A stretch of 64,000 bases of DNA from contig NC_089431.1 in NCBI RefSeq assembly GCF_026210795.1, positions 5,208,001 to 5,272,000 on the forward strand, in the 5' to 3' direction. Shown here in pieces: positions 33,949 to 45,758 of the stretch. Both the position numbers and the translations under genes were made by a program. How positions within the stretch are numbered: the stretch's first letter is position 1; every line of letters begins with the position of its first letter. The notes under the pieces were generated by a model, which was given only the letters and a program-made list of their open reading frames with translations, was not told the DNA's origin and did not search any database. Source of the DNA: Rhizophagus irregularis (lineage: Eukaryota; Glomeromycota; Glomeromycetes; Glomerales; Glomeraceae).

Positions 33949-34139
33949 AGCCCTGTTCATTTAGATGATTTCTGTTTACGTGACATTTAAGAAAAAATAT
34001 ATATCAATATAAGGAGTTCGAACTAAATTTCAATCTAAAGCAGTTCAATTTGCGATCGAAAATAAAAAAATTTTATTGGATAATTTTTGTACAACAAAAT
34101 CCGACCGAAAAATGCAACCGACCGGAAATGAACAGGGCT
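33949..34139. mobile_element. MITE with AGCCCTGTTCA ends, copy 2
   Basis: Termini AGCCCTGTTCATTT and its complement AAATGAACAGGGCT enclose 191 bp. A 3-bp direct repeat, ATT, flanks it (33946-33948 and 34140-34142). The ends match the element inside the intron of kinase 1. The interior carries GACCG/CGGTC words near the right end. It is non-coding. Confidence 0.75.
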
Positions 34140-34410
34140 ATTGTATTTCACTCTCTATTTACAACGAATTTTTATACCGTGAATAACTTGGTATACCAAA
34201 ATAAAGGTCAGATACAGAATCTTTCATGATATAACGTAAATATTAACTAAAGTTTTTTTACCATATCGAGTTAATTTAGTGTTGCTCAAAACCAAGTTCC
34301 TTAGTAATATATCTTGTATCTATAATAAATTAAATATTAAGTTAGAATACCGTATAATAAAGAAATGTAATTAAATAGTAAAAGTAAAGATAATAAATGA
34401 TTAAAAGAGC

Positions 34411-34680
34411 TTATCTGTTATTACCATTATCAGATGATTTCTTCCTTTTAGTACTTTGACCTAAATATTTAATGAGACGTGAAGTTTTAATACGCTAAAC
34501 ACGAATAGAATGAAGTTAAACACTACCATCGATTAGATTACTTAGATTATTTTCAAGCTTTCTTTTACCTTAAAAAGATAAAAAATCATAAATGACATGA
34601 AGACGCAAAATTATAATAAATATAATTAGTATCAATAATCAAATAATTACCAGTCAATATCTCATCATTTTTCTGATAAT
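34411..34680 (-). other. Possible 3' exons of kinase 5
   Basis: Three well-bordered exon-like pieces follow kinase 5 on the minus strand. A 22-base piece at about 34642-34672 ends in ACTG|GTAATT. A piece ending ATCGATG|GTAGTG starts after TTTTTAAG at about 34569 and encodes KRKLENNLSNLID. A last exon at 34460-34411 encodes QSTKRKKSSDNGNNR and a stop. The three join to each other in one frame, giving a basic, Lys-rich tail. They do not join in frame to the end of the main kinase frame as written here, so either the gene has a frame disruption or the first junction is different. Confidence 0.4.
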
Positions 34681-34830
34681 AATATAATGAATCTAAACGA
34701 TTAATTAGAAGTAAGTGAAGTGTATACTATGAAGAATAATTGGTAAATTATGTAATAAAATTATTTACTAGATTTAATAGATTCAGAACTAATGGATTGA
34801 CTTCTTGAACTTCTTAAGGATATTGCAGAA

Positions 34831-36159
34831 TTAATCATGGCCACTTAAAGATCTACTCTTATAAGTGGCACTTGGATTATTTATTATTACAGGCCCAATG
34901 TCTGGTGATTTTATAATTTTGGTTGGATTTTTATTCCTATTATTCCATTCCTTCATATACATTTTGTCAATTTTATTACATATACTAGTAGCATTCGGTC
35001 TTCTTTTTGGATCAGGATTCCAACATTCTTTCATTAATCCAGTATAGCCTTCAGGCGCATTAGTTACAATTGGTGGGCGTAAACCATCACAGATTTCAAT
35101 AATAAGATATATATCATGATTTTGATCCCAAAAAGGTCTTCTACCTGTCATTAACTCCCACATAATCATTCCGAAACTATATACATCTGAAGCTTTAGTG
35201 TATTTTTGTCTATCAAAAATCTCTGGTGCTATATAAGGAATATTTCCATAAATCTCGTTACCATCATCTGATGATTCAACTGCAGCTTTGCTTATACCAA
35301 GGTCACTTATTACTGCATCTACTTCATTAAATAAGATATTTCCACTATGAAGATCTCTATGCATAATGTTTACGCTATGCATATTAGCAAGCCCAATTAT
35401 TATTTTTCTCAAGTTTTTCAACTTTTCATACCAACTAGCGTTATAAAAATTATTAGTTATGTAGTATATCAAATCACCCGAATCGTAATAAGGCATTATA
35501 ATAGTGGTATCTTGAGTGATAGGATCTTGGGTAATTCCAAAATATTTGCTGATGTGACTATTATATCCTATCCAGGCCTTCCATTTTGAAGAAAAATTAT
35601 AAAATATTTTGAGCTAAAACAAAAAGAGAGTGTGGTTAATATATCATTTATCTTGTATTAAACAAATTATCATCTGTACCTCATTAAGTTCTTTAGACGT
35701 GATGCTTTTAGAATTATTTAGTTTTTTGAGGACAACTGTATAATTATTTAAACGAATTTCCTTTTTACTATTATAATTTCTATAACTCTTTATTGGGCCG
35801 TCAATCCAAGTAGCTTTATAAATTTTACTAAATCCTCCTTCAGCAATAAATTCTACATTCTTGAATTGTTCATAAGGAACAAATTCCAATTTTCCTTCCA
35901 TTTTAACAAAACTAATTTGTGTTTCTCTAATAAAATCGTCAATAACTTTGTTTCCACTTGGTTTAACCATTTTTTTCACTTTGTAACAAACATGGCATAT
36001 CTGGTGATTTTCTTCTAAAGTTTTCCTTCTTTTATTACATTCTTTACATTTCTTTTTTTTATATTTCGATTTAATATTGTTTTGTTTTGTTCGACTTAAA
36101 GATAAACTGTTTGATATTAATGAACTGTTTTTATTTTTATGATATGTTAGCTGATCCAT
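34831..36159 (-). CDS. TKL-type protein kinase with Cys-rich N-terminus (kinase 5)
   Basis: Two exons on the minus strand, 36159-35680 and 35613-34831, join in phase 0 to 420 residues. The N-terminus is Ser/Lys-rich and contains CKEC and CHVC pairs (about residues 38-59), a likely metal-binding motif. The kinase domain shows AEGGFSKIY, VVLKKL, HRDLHSGN (from about residue 245), SDLG, IAPE and SDVYSFGMIMWE. The frame ends shortly after KSRSLSG with HD and stop. In the next frame the sequence continues as MINSAISLRSSRSQ and then SISSESIKSSK, a Ser-rich stretch typical of kinase tails. One inserted base at GGCC would account for this. The true C-terminus is therefore uncertain; see the exon-like pieces downstream. 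Role: probable serine/threonine kinase, substrate unknown. Confidence 0.82.
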
Positions 36160-37221
36160 GATTGATTAAATTTTTTTATAAATTTTTGATTGATTAAAAT
36201 TTTTATAAAAAAATAAAAATTTTTCACGTTTAAATTCAAGGAAATTATTCAAATTTATATCTTCTCCTACAATAAAACTGGTCACTAAAGATCAAATTCT
36301 ATAGAAATTCTATGCATAATTTCCGATAGAAGATTCTATAGAAATCTTGGAAAGATTTTCCGAATAATGATGATCATCGGTACTACGAGATCAAATAAAA
36401 ATGTATGGTGTAACATCTAGTGTTTTGAATCAAAGTGGCAGTATTACCAGACTTTCATTTGTGATGTACTGGAGATCTTAAAAATTTTTTCAAATTCTGA
36501 ACTTTTGAAATTTCAAAAAAATCTACGTAGTACATCATACAAATTTTAAAAGTTTTTGCAATTGTTAAAATTTCTTTTAGATAGCACTTGTTTATATGTT
36601 TATGGATAGAGTAATATCTTTTTACATCCATGCAGTAGAATCAGTAATGTTTGATTAATGTTATAAAAAAAAATCATATTTTTATTAGAAATCGAACTTG
36701 ATAACTTCTATTCATTGATTAAATAGAAGTCCTTCCTATATTACTTTATATATCTAATACATACAAGTGATACATCTCAACTTCATTACAACAAATTTGA
36801 TGTAAATCTTATAAAATCGAATATATAAAAAGTTTATTATTTACGTTTATTTTTACTATAATTTTCTGTTTCAATAATTTTATTCTCATTATTACGTTTA
36901 ATATATTCGTATTTTCTTTTTATGTGATAATGAATAAATTAAATGTATTCTTCCAAAATTTAAGTTTTTACTTATTTTACAGTGCAAGGATAAATCAATA
37001 ATGATTTTTCCTAAACTAAACAAAAATACCAACATTTTCCACACGCTAGTAAAACTAAGTTCTTTAAAAATGTGCACACAAAGCATTACTAGTGTTTATA
37101 GCTTGCACCAAATTATGTCATTAGATCATAACCAAAAAAAAATACCCTTTAATATCTTTTTACTGCACCTACAGCAAGACGGAGTTGTAGAAAAAATCGC
37201 TTTTGTATAGTACCTAAGAAT
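36160..37221. other. Spacer without a gene
   Basis: AT-rich. TTCTATAGAAATTCTATG and AGATTCTATAGAAATCTTGG near 36298-36348 form a short run of related palindromic words. Two overlapping open frames at 36898-37210 lie on opposite strands, lack recognisable domains and are not supported. Confidence 0.35.
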
Positions 37222-38722
37222 TTAGCGTTTATCATCAATCCTATTCAATTTGAATACTTCACATTCTTCTATAGTGAATTGATTTGTAGTTTTTCTAATT
37301 GGTTTTTCATAAAAAACTTTTTTACAATAATTACCATTTAACATGCTCCATATAATAAAATCATCTTTACCAAATGATGGACCATTAAGAAAATTATTAA
37401 TTATTGCATTTCCTTCATTCATTACACGACTTAAGATATAATTTTCATTATTAAAAGAGAATATAAAACTATCTTTAGTAGTTCCATAATATCTATCAGA
37501 TTTCCATTAAATTGGATTGTATCCTCCAAGAATTTCGTTACTACCATTAACCTTAACAATTGTTACTGTGTGAGATTCACCATCACAAATTTCATGAAAT
37601 TTATCTCGTGTAAGTCCATCACGAGATCCACGAAACAATAATTTAAATTTGAAATTAGTGGTTAACTTATCAGTAATTTCTAACCTATTGACCCATTTCA
37701 AGATTAATTCAGCATGTTGATATGTAATAATTTTTGAATCAATAGCTCTTAATTTAGGAGTTTCTCTAAACATATGAGGTTTTGATTCGTTATTTGGTTT
37801 ACTACTAGGATCAGAGAGATTTAAAAAAGTTTCTAATAGGTCTTTATATAATTCTTTTGGTAAAATTCTTTTAAAAGGTAATACTTTATCTGTAAATTCT
37901 TTGGAAGTGAAATTGTAAAAATTAATAAATGGAATACAATGTTGTAAGGTATTCTTTAAAGTATTAAAATCATCTTTTGAATATCTTGTAAAGTCAGAGG
38001 GAAGTTCAGGATTTTGAGCAAGTCCCCATTTAAGAACTTGCTCCCAAATTTGAATTTCACTCATTTGAAGGTTATCACTTTGAATAATTGAAACTAAAAG
38101 TTTTTCTGAAACTGAAGAAAAATTTGTAGATTTGAATATCTTATCCGGTTCCTTTGTAACTAAGTCAGTACAATATTTTTGAAGATTCAAGAACGAATCA
38201 TTTTTAAAACTTGCTTGATAAATGAAATCAAAATTTTGTTCCATCCAACTTGCTTTATTGACTATCAAGAAGGATTGTAAATATGTGATTAATTCCTGAA
38301 GACTAAGTTCATTAGCAGCAATTAAGATTTTAATTATATCCGAAGCATCATATTCTTTCAAAGGAAGTCTTCCTCCATAAATATACCTAAAATATAAAAA
38401 TAAATAAATAAATATTCGTATATTCGTAATAAATCATGTCTACATTTTATAATTTTTATACATACCTCAAAATAATTTGAAAAATTTCGGGTGAAATATT
38501 TGGTAATTTGATATGCGTCAAAGTTTCGTCATTCTTCTTTTTATTAGTTGACAAAATTCTTCGCAAATAAGGAGAACGATAATATAAAACAACTATATGA
38601 GCACGAAAGACTCTTACATAAGGGTCATTACCAACTTCAATTGTAATATCATAATATTCATCATCATTCAAAATTTCAAGTAAATTTTGTGATAACTTTG
38701 GTAAAAACTTATTGTCATCCAT
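37222..38722 (-). pseudogene. BTB-BACK-TLDc gene with an in-frame stop in the TLDc domain (copy A)
   Basis: Exons 38722-38466 and 38386-37222 on the minus strand, with the same intron position as all paralogues. The ATG at 38722 gives MDDNKFLPKLSQ; an open extension upstream to 38881 is not shared by relatives. BTB and BACK are complete. In the TLDc domain GGYNPIEWK reads GGYNPI-stop-WK: the codon at 37509-37507 is TAA where paralogues have GAA. Beyond it the same frame stays open for about 95 codons to the normal end region, where the final residues differ (EVFKLNRIDDKR). The 473-residue full frame thus has one nonsense codon. A truncated 378-residue product lacking half of TLDc, or a recent pseudogene, are the alternatives; a base-call error is also possible. 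Confidence 0.8.
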
Positions 38723-38796
38723 TTTTATAATTTTAAACGTTAACGAAAGGAATGAAGGAAAATTAATCCAAATTTGTATACAGTCAACCGGCTCAG

Positions 38797-38830
38797 CCCT
38801 TATATAATTTAGTTCTATATTCTGTACAAC
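38797..38830 (-). promoter_or_regulatory. Putative core promoter of copy A
   Basis: On the minus strand GTTGTACAGAAT precedes TATATAAGGG, which ends 75 bases before the ATG. The same pair, GTTG(C)ACAGA..then TATAAGG, precedes all five minus-strand BTB genes at 58-75 bases from the start codon. Function is inferred from this conservation. Confidence 0.55.
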
Positions 38831-38880
38831 AATAAATTTAATTGAGACTAAAAATAGCTGATCAGCATAAACAGGACCCA

Positions 38881-39745
38881 AAATATAAAAATTTTTATTA
38901 CCTTTATTAGATACTGGCTGACATTATCTTTAATTCCGTCCGGCCCTAATAAAATGTATTATTTTAGGGTTCTTTTTAAACTCCCAGTCTCCCATTTTTT
39001 ACAAATGATCGACGTTAAATACTTTATTAGTTATCTGATAGAAATTAATAATCTTGCTGAATGCACAAATATAACGTAACGGTCGTAACGTTGCTATAAA
39101 TTTGAGTTTAAACATTTTGATGAATCGAAATATACCTTTTTACTTTATACGGTACATTCAGTAAATTTTGATTACCATGAGGAAAAATTATTATACGAAC
39201 AGTACAAAAATTAGTGTAGCGCATCGGTTCACTTAAGAATTATTCAATTGATAGTATCTATCAAATGGAATAAACCGTTGGCATTACTGACAACAATTTT
39301 TTTTTTAATTTATTTATTGAATTTAAATTTCTTTTAAGTAACTTTTAATTAATGACTATTAACAAATATATCCTATTATATAATATAAAAAAATAATTTT
39401 TATATAAGTTTTCTCTGTTTGACAACAATATAGTATTAATTCATAATATTGTTCATTTGAAATATTTTCCTAAATTTATCACTTTGATAAATCTATTTCT
39501 TGGAAAAATAATTGTTTCATTATAATTTTCGTTCACTAATGAGATTTGTCTAAGTTCTATAGAAAATGTAATCGGAATATCTAATTTTTTGCAAAATGTC
39601 AATTTCAGTGCTTTTTATCGTTCGCGCCAAAATTTTACTATTGATCATATAATAAATCAAAACGAATATCATGTTTTGTCCTAATTAATATTTATTATAT
39701 AAGAAGTTGTGGGATTTTGGCATATTAACAAATGCAACATAAATC
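38881..39745. other. Spacer without a gene
   Basis: Mostly AT-rich. It contains upstream flank of copy A and probable 3' flank of copy B. Nothing else could be supported. Confidence 0.35.
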
Positions 39746-41233
39746 CTATACAATTTGAAATACTTCAGATTCTTCCACCGAAAATTTATCTACAGTACTT
39801 CTAATCGGTTTTTCATAATTCTTTTGTTTGCAAACATTACCACAATACTTGCCAAATATATAAAGATCACTTCCAAACGATGGACCACAATTTTTACTAT
39901 TCCATGTAGAATAATTTTCATTCGTTACGCGACTTAAAATATATTTTTCAGTTCCATTATTGTGAAAAGAGAATATAAAACTATCTTCAGTAGTGCTGTT
40001 ACTTTGATTTGATTTCCATTCAATAGGATTATATCCACCAAGAATTTCGTTACTATCTTTCACTTTAACAATTGTTACTGTGCGTGAATGATTATCACAA
40101 ATTTCATGAAATTTATTTGGTGATAGTCCATCTCGAGATCCACGGAATAATAATTTAAATTCATATGAAGAAGTTAACTTGGCTGTAATATCTAATCTAT
40201 CAATCCATTTTAAAATTAATTCAGCATGTTGATACGTTATAACTTTTGAATCAATAGTTTTAGATTTAATTTCTTTAATCATTCGTGGTTCTGATTTATC
40301 AATTGGTTTACTGTTGGGATCCGAAAGATTTAAATAAGTTTTTAATAAATCTTTATATAACTCCTTTGGTAAAATTCTTTTATAAGGTAATACTTTATCT
40401 GTAAATTCTTTAGATGTGAAGTTGTAAAATCTAATAAAAGGAATAAGTTGTTGTAAAGTATTCTTTAAAGTATTAAAGTCATCCTTTAAATAGTTTGTAA
40501 AGTCAGAGGAGAGTTCAGGATTTTGAGCAAGTCCCCAATTAAGTATATATTCCCAAATTTGAATTTCACTTATTTGAAGGTTACCATTTTGAATAATTGA
40601 AATTAAAAGTTTTTCTGAAACTGAAGAGAAATTTGGTGATTTGAATATCTTATCTGGTTCTTTTGCCACTAAATTAGTGCAATATTTTTGAAGTTCCATA
40701 AAAGAATCACTTTCAAAACTGACTTGATAAACGAAATCAAAATTTTGTTCCATCCAATTTGTTTTGTTTTCGATTAAAAAAGATTGTAAATACATGATTA
40801 ATTCCTGAAGACTAAGTTCACTGGCAGCAATTAGGGTTTTAATTATGTCTGAAGTATCATAATCTTTTAAAGAAAGCTTTCCTCCATAAATATACCTAAA
40901 TTAAAAAAATAATAATAATTATTAATAAAATATAATAAAAAACGTCAATAATTTTATATAGTAATCATCATACCTTAAAATAATTTGAAAAATTTCAGGC
41001 AAAATATTTGGTAATTTGATATGTGATAAAATTCCATCATTCTTCTTTTTTTTATTGATTGACAAAGTTCTTTGCAAGTAAGGAGAACGATAATGTAAAA
41101 TAACCATATGAGCACGAAAGACCTTTACGTAAGGGTCATTACCAACTTCAATGGTAACATCATAATATTCTTCATCATTTAAAATTTCAAGTAAATTTTG
41201 TGATAACTTTGGCAAAAACTTGATATCGTCCAT
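39746..41233 (-). CDS. BTB-BACK-TLDc protein, minus-strand copy B
   Basis: Exons 41233-40974 and 40895-39746 on the minus strand give 469 residues. The second exon extends upstream of its first Met, as required to encode RYIYGGKLSLKDYD. Exon 1 is one codon longer than in the other copies (an extra Lys in the NKKKKND run), probably from slippage in an A-rich tract. BTB has FRAHMVIL, the linker carries SDPNSKP as in all minus-strand copies, and TLDc has GGYNPIEW and DSFIFSF. The C-terminus is EVFQIV. Upstream it shares several hundred bases with copy C (GTCGATATTAAACG.., GGCCAGAGTTAACAAAA), so B and C are duplicates including their flanks. Confidence 0.9.
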
Positions 41234-41290
41234 TTAATAATTTTTTAAAAAAAAAGAAAAAAAAATCAATCCATATTTGTAAATGTTCAA

Positions 41291-41324
41291 ACCTTATATA
41301 ATTAGTGGTTGTGCTCTGTGCAAC
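41291..41324 (-). promoter_or_regulatory. Putative core promoter of copy B
   Basis: On the minus strand GTTGCACAGAGCAC is followed by TATATAAGGT, 58 bases before the start codon. Copy C has the same GTTGCACAGAGCAC block. Confidence 0.6.
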
Positions 41325-41399
41325 ATTAAATTCAGCATCGATCGTCAAATGTGCGCAGCAGGACTCTTCATATAAGGCCAAAAAAATTGAATTATAATA

Positions 41400-42240
41400 A
41401 TGCCAGCCAGTATCTAAAAAAGGAAATAATTCCTAATCTAGAGTTATCAAAAAATATTCGTAAAAGGAAAGAACTACATGATTATTTTGTATGCAGCTAA
41501 TGTAATTTTACGTTGTTTTCAAATGTTGATTGCGTACTTAATATTCTCTAAAAAAAGTCAATCCGTTTTTTATATTCCATCTTTTTTCCTAAAAGGCTCG
41601 TATTTTCAGAATTAATAACCTTATATCATAGAATTTATCAAATTTTACATTTTCCGTGAATGAATCCGGGAAAGGCTCATTTTTACAGAGTTTTTGCAGA
41701 AATAACTGATAAATTTTTTTATAGGGATTTTCCTAACGCGGATTGAGTCGATATTAAACGTTTGGCCAGAGTTAACAAAATCTAGCAAAATTTTTAAAAA
41801 TATTCTTACCGAGATAACCAGATTCTTACCAGTTTATTTTCAAATACCGATATTTAAACAAAATACTGTAAAAATAATTTCATACTTTATGCGTATTTAA
41901 TTATTGGGATCCTATGCTGAAAAGCGATTTCTACAACTACTTCACATATATTTTTAATAGAACTATCCCAAAATTTTTTATGCGGCATGGGCACAAAATA
42001 ATCGCAAAAATGTGCAAAATTTCGTGCATAAAAAAATTGATTTTGCGTACCCCGAAAAAGCGCATTGTCTGCATATTTAGTGATGCACAATTAATTGTTC
42101 AAAGTTTTGTGCATTTTCAACATAATATATTGTAAAAATATAACTTTATTATTTAATATTTTATAAATTAATTGCGTAAATTTAGCATTTTTTGTTTGCA
42201 ATTTGTATTCTAATCTAAAGTACAATAAAACTATAAATAA
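41400..42240. other. Upstream spacer shared with copy C
   Basis: The part from about 41730 to 41960 matches 47500-47690 upstream of copy C in order and orientation: GGCCAGAGTTAACAAAA against GGCCAGGGTTAACGAAA, and TGCTGAAAAGCGATTTC against TGCTACTAAAAGGGGATTTC. It is duplicated flanking DNA. Overlapping open frames on both strands at 41887-42135 lack domains. Confidence 0.5.
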
Positions 42241-43580
42241 TCAACGAAATCAAAACCCACCAAAACCTAAACACAAAATATAAAAATAAAACCAAATAGA
42301 TTAATAATTAGTAAAATTGAAACTAGCCAAAAATAAATAAAATTGATACCAACCGGAATATAACCCAAGGAAAATTTAGCAATGTGTGAAAATATAAAAT
42401 AACTAAATAAATTTGTTAGTAAACTGAAATGCGTGAAATACAAAAATACCACAATAAAATAATTAACTTAAATGATAAAATAATGAATTAATAAAATTAA
42501 TGCCAACCGAAAATATAAAGATACAATAAATTTATTAGTAAATTTGGAAAAGTGTCACTCTTAATCGTACTAATGAATGTGCAAATAGTAAAGATATTTG
42601 AGCTGCGTTAATAATTGCTTTGCGCGATATTCCTGCAGCTCAGAAATTATGCTGTCATCATTGCGAAAAAAGGCCAACAAATGATGTAACTTTGGTGGCA
42701 TGGTGGACATGGACGAATTATAAATCAAAATGTGCAAAATATAAAAGAACAACCAAAATCAGCAGAAGTGTTGTGACGAATTAGCAAAATTAAACAATAA
42801 ACAATAAATAGTGAAATTGATACCAACCAGAAATAAGAAGTTCCCAAAGAAATATTGGATGTGTGAAAATATAAAAATAACCCAATAAAATTATTAACGA
42901 AATTCCAACTTGAAATAAATATAAAATGATCAAAGTACTTAGTAAAAACCAATAAAAAAACAACAAATTAACCAATCAGGTATATGAAAAAATATTGGCA
43001 AATCAAAACACATGAAAAACCAACCGAAAATATAAAAATAACTCAAGAATAATATAAATGAAACCAGACAATATAGATAGTTCAAGAAAATGTTAACGAA
43101 ATATAGTATTAACGAATCAAACAAAAATCAAGATAGAAATTGATTCAATAAAAATAATATCAATGAAATCAAATCATAAACAGAAATTGAAACAAAAATC
43201 AATATAAAAAGAGATCCGATAGAAATATAAATGAAATCGGAGATCAAAGATAAAAATTTCAATGAAATTGAACCAGAAATCAAAGTAGAAAAGATTCAAA
43301 AATAATATTAACCAGAAACCAAAGATAATAGATCAGTAAAAAATATTAAAATCAAACCAGAAATTAAAATGGAAAATTTCTACTGAAACTAAAGATAGAA
43401 TTTTCCAAGAAAATATTGAAATTGAACTAGAGAATGGCCAAGAAAATATTAACCAAGTCAGATAAAATTTCCAAAAAAATAAATATTGATGAAATCAGCA
43501 GAAATCAAGATAGAGAATAACCTTAGAAAATTTCAAAGAAATATTAATGAACCAAAATCTGAAATCGGAAATATACTGTA
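42241..43580. repeat. A-rich tract of degenerate short repeats
   Basis: The plus strand is strongly A-rich and built of recurring words. In the first part these are TTGATACCAACC(G/A)GAA followed at variable distance by GTGAAAATATAAAAATAAC (42330-43050). In the second part they are GAAATCAAAGATAGAAA-type words at roughly 40-60 base spacing (43120-43540). The minus strand therefore shows several hydrophobic Phe/Tyr/Leu open frames of about 60 codons, which are products of the composition. I read it as an old degenerate satellite-like tract. Confidence 0.55.
42548..42783 (+). pseudogene. Unidentified protein relic with a CxxC motif
   Basis: One frame reads ALIIALRDIPAAQKLCCHHC then EKRPTND and WWTWTNYKSKCAKYK, ending at a stop at about 42783. 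Upstream the same frame is open for a further 14 codons behind a TGA. Its composition differs from the surrounding A-rich repeats and looks protein-like. I do not recognise the family. Confidence 0.3.
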
Positions 43581-45758
43581 TTTATATAAAATTGCAAAAG
43601 CTTAATTATACTATGGTTGCCTAATTAAAACTTATTAAATTTTGACCGATAATATTTATAGTTTACTGGATAAATAAACCAGATAGGCAGGATCAATCTT
43701 TCATTATATGAATTTCAGTATAGTTTTCAGTATGGATATAAAAATTGGTGGTACAGTTAATGATGACCATATGCCTTGATGTTAATAGTATGGATTTACT
43801 TCGGATTTATGGGTTTGACGTACCGTTCAAAGATCCATATGATCTTTGTTTCATTAATAAAGTGTGGTGCCCTGTTTTGCAAAAAGTTAATGTAGTTAAA
43901 ATTTTAAGCTGTTTAAATAACAGCCATGGGATGTTTAATGGAATCTAATTCGGAAATAGTCTTTTAAAGCTAATAATTATGTAACCGCAGTATATCCGAT
44001 TCTTCATCCTGATAATAGATCTATCTGATGATTGATTTACTATTCACATAACTGATCAGTTTATAATTTTACTACACCATCCGTTTGAACAAAACCCAAA
44101 GTCCTACAAAAAGATGTCCTTATGGTATCACTAACAGGAAAGATCCTTTTAGATTTGAGTTTGTAGAAGGAATACACTTTTTGCAATCAGCCTGAACACA
44201 ATTCACTTTTCAACTAAACAGGAATTAAAATAATCATTATTTAGTTTGTTTCTGCATCAGATGTTTTTACAATTACAAATCTTCTTTAATATTCTGTTTT
44301 CTATTTTATGCACACCTTGTAAAAATAAAAATTGTACTTGACTTCAGTATTAAACTGATCATATGACTGCAATCACGTGATTATTTCATTACAGGATAGT
44401 AAAAGTTAAAAGTAGGGGGTACGAAACTACGAATATCAGCCGCCTAAAATAAATTAGCTTAGTATCACATGATGATGTACGTATAAGTCGAATAATATTT
44501 ATAAAATCTGCAACCAAGTATTATACATGGAATGGCTGGAATGCTTGAATCTGATGCAATGAGATATGAAGAATAGATTTTAAATAATGATATGTTTTTA
44601 AATTGACAAGAAATTAATTACAAAAAAAAATAATATGATATCAGCTGACATAATCTACATAGTTATTAACGTTAATAAAAAAAAATGTTAAGTGTAATTA
44701 GTGTAATTAAATCCAAAATTTCAAAATATGACTATAAGAAATTCTCATAAGAGCAAATGAAAATTAAAGAAAAAATAAAAAAAAAATAACAAATAAAGAA
44801 TTAGAAAGTGATGAAAGTGATGCTTAAGATACAAATTTATAAACTGTTTATTAAAAAGAAAAAATAATTTTATATGATACAATACTTTGCAGTAAATTGT
44901 AAATAATTACTAATTTTTTGTAAAAATGAACATGTGCAAAAAAAATTTCTTAATTTGTACAAATTTAAACAAAATGACGTACAATATTTTGTAAACAAAC
45001 TGTAAAAAAAAATTGTGCAAATATTAAACAAGAATTATATATGCAATATTGCGCAATAAATTGTAAAAAAATAGTAATATTTTTGTGCAAAAATTTAATA
45101 ATTTAAATTTTTTATAATATATGAATTATTGCGCACTAATGTTATTTTATCCAAAAATAATTAAATTATATCACATTTCAGTAATTATGTACTTTTAACT
45201 TTTGCCATGGATTTAGTATACATGTGTATGTTGTGCCCCAGGTGTCGATTTGCATTAGATGAATTGATGCCTGATGCGCGTCACCTGTATCGCACAATCA
45301 AGACTTTCATGATAAAATTACTTTTTATTTTATAAGTAAGTAATTTAGTATATTACAATAAATTATACATATTATGAAAATTTTATACTTACTTGATTTA
45401 TGTATTAAAATAACGTTTTTTTAAAGGGTTGAATTTTTTTTTCCGAAACTTAATTTATAATTTTAAGTGAAATATTTTTCCATGAGTTTTAATCAAATCT
45501 AATATTTTAGGATTACATATTTTTTAATGTGATACTAATAAATTTATTTATAATAAAAAACTGAATTCATTAAGACTAGAAAATTTACATTCAATTATAT
45601 ACTGTAAAAAAAATCGCAAATGAAAAAATAATTTGACAATTCAAAGTCGCTTTCGTGATAATTAAGTACAACTACATATTATGCAATATAAATATAAATC
45701 TCAGCTTATAGAGAATTACATCGTTTATTTATATGTATTACTAACTAAATTGAACATC
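43581..45758. other. Gene-poor spacer
   Basis: An open frame at 43745-43948 and a 45-codon frame at about 45207-45340 have no recognisable domain. The rest is AT-rich with GTGCAAAAATTT-type words around 44930-45120. I see no gene that I can support. Confidence 0.35.

Noticed and set aside
38723-38881. Upstream extension of BTB copy A
   Set aside because: It covers the conserved promoter block (TATATAAGG) and has no counterpart in paralogues.
43745-43948. 67-codon open frame in the gene-poor stretch
   Set aside because: No domain, no splice partners and no paralogue in the window.
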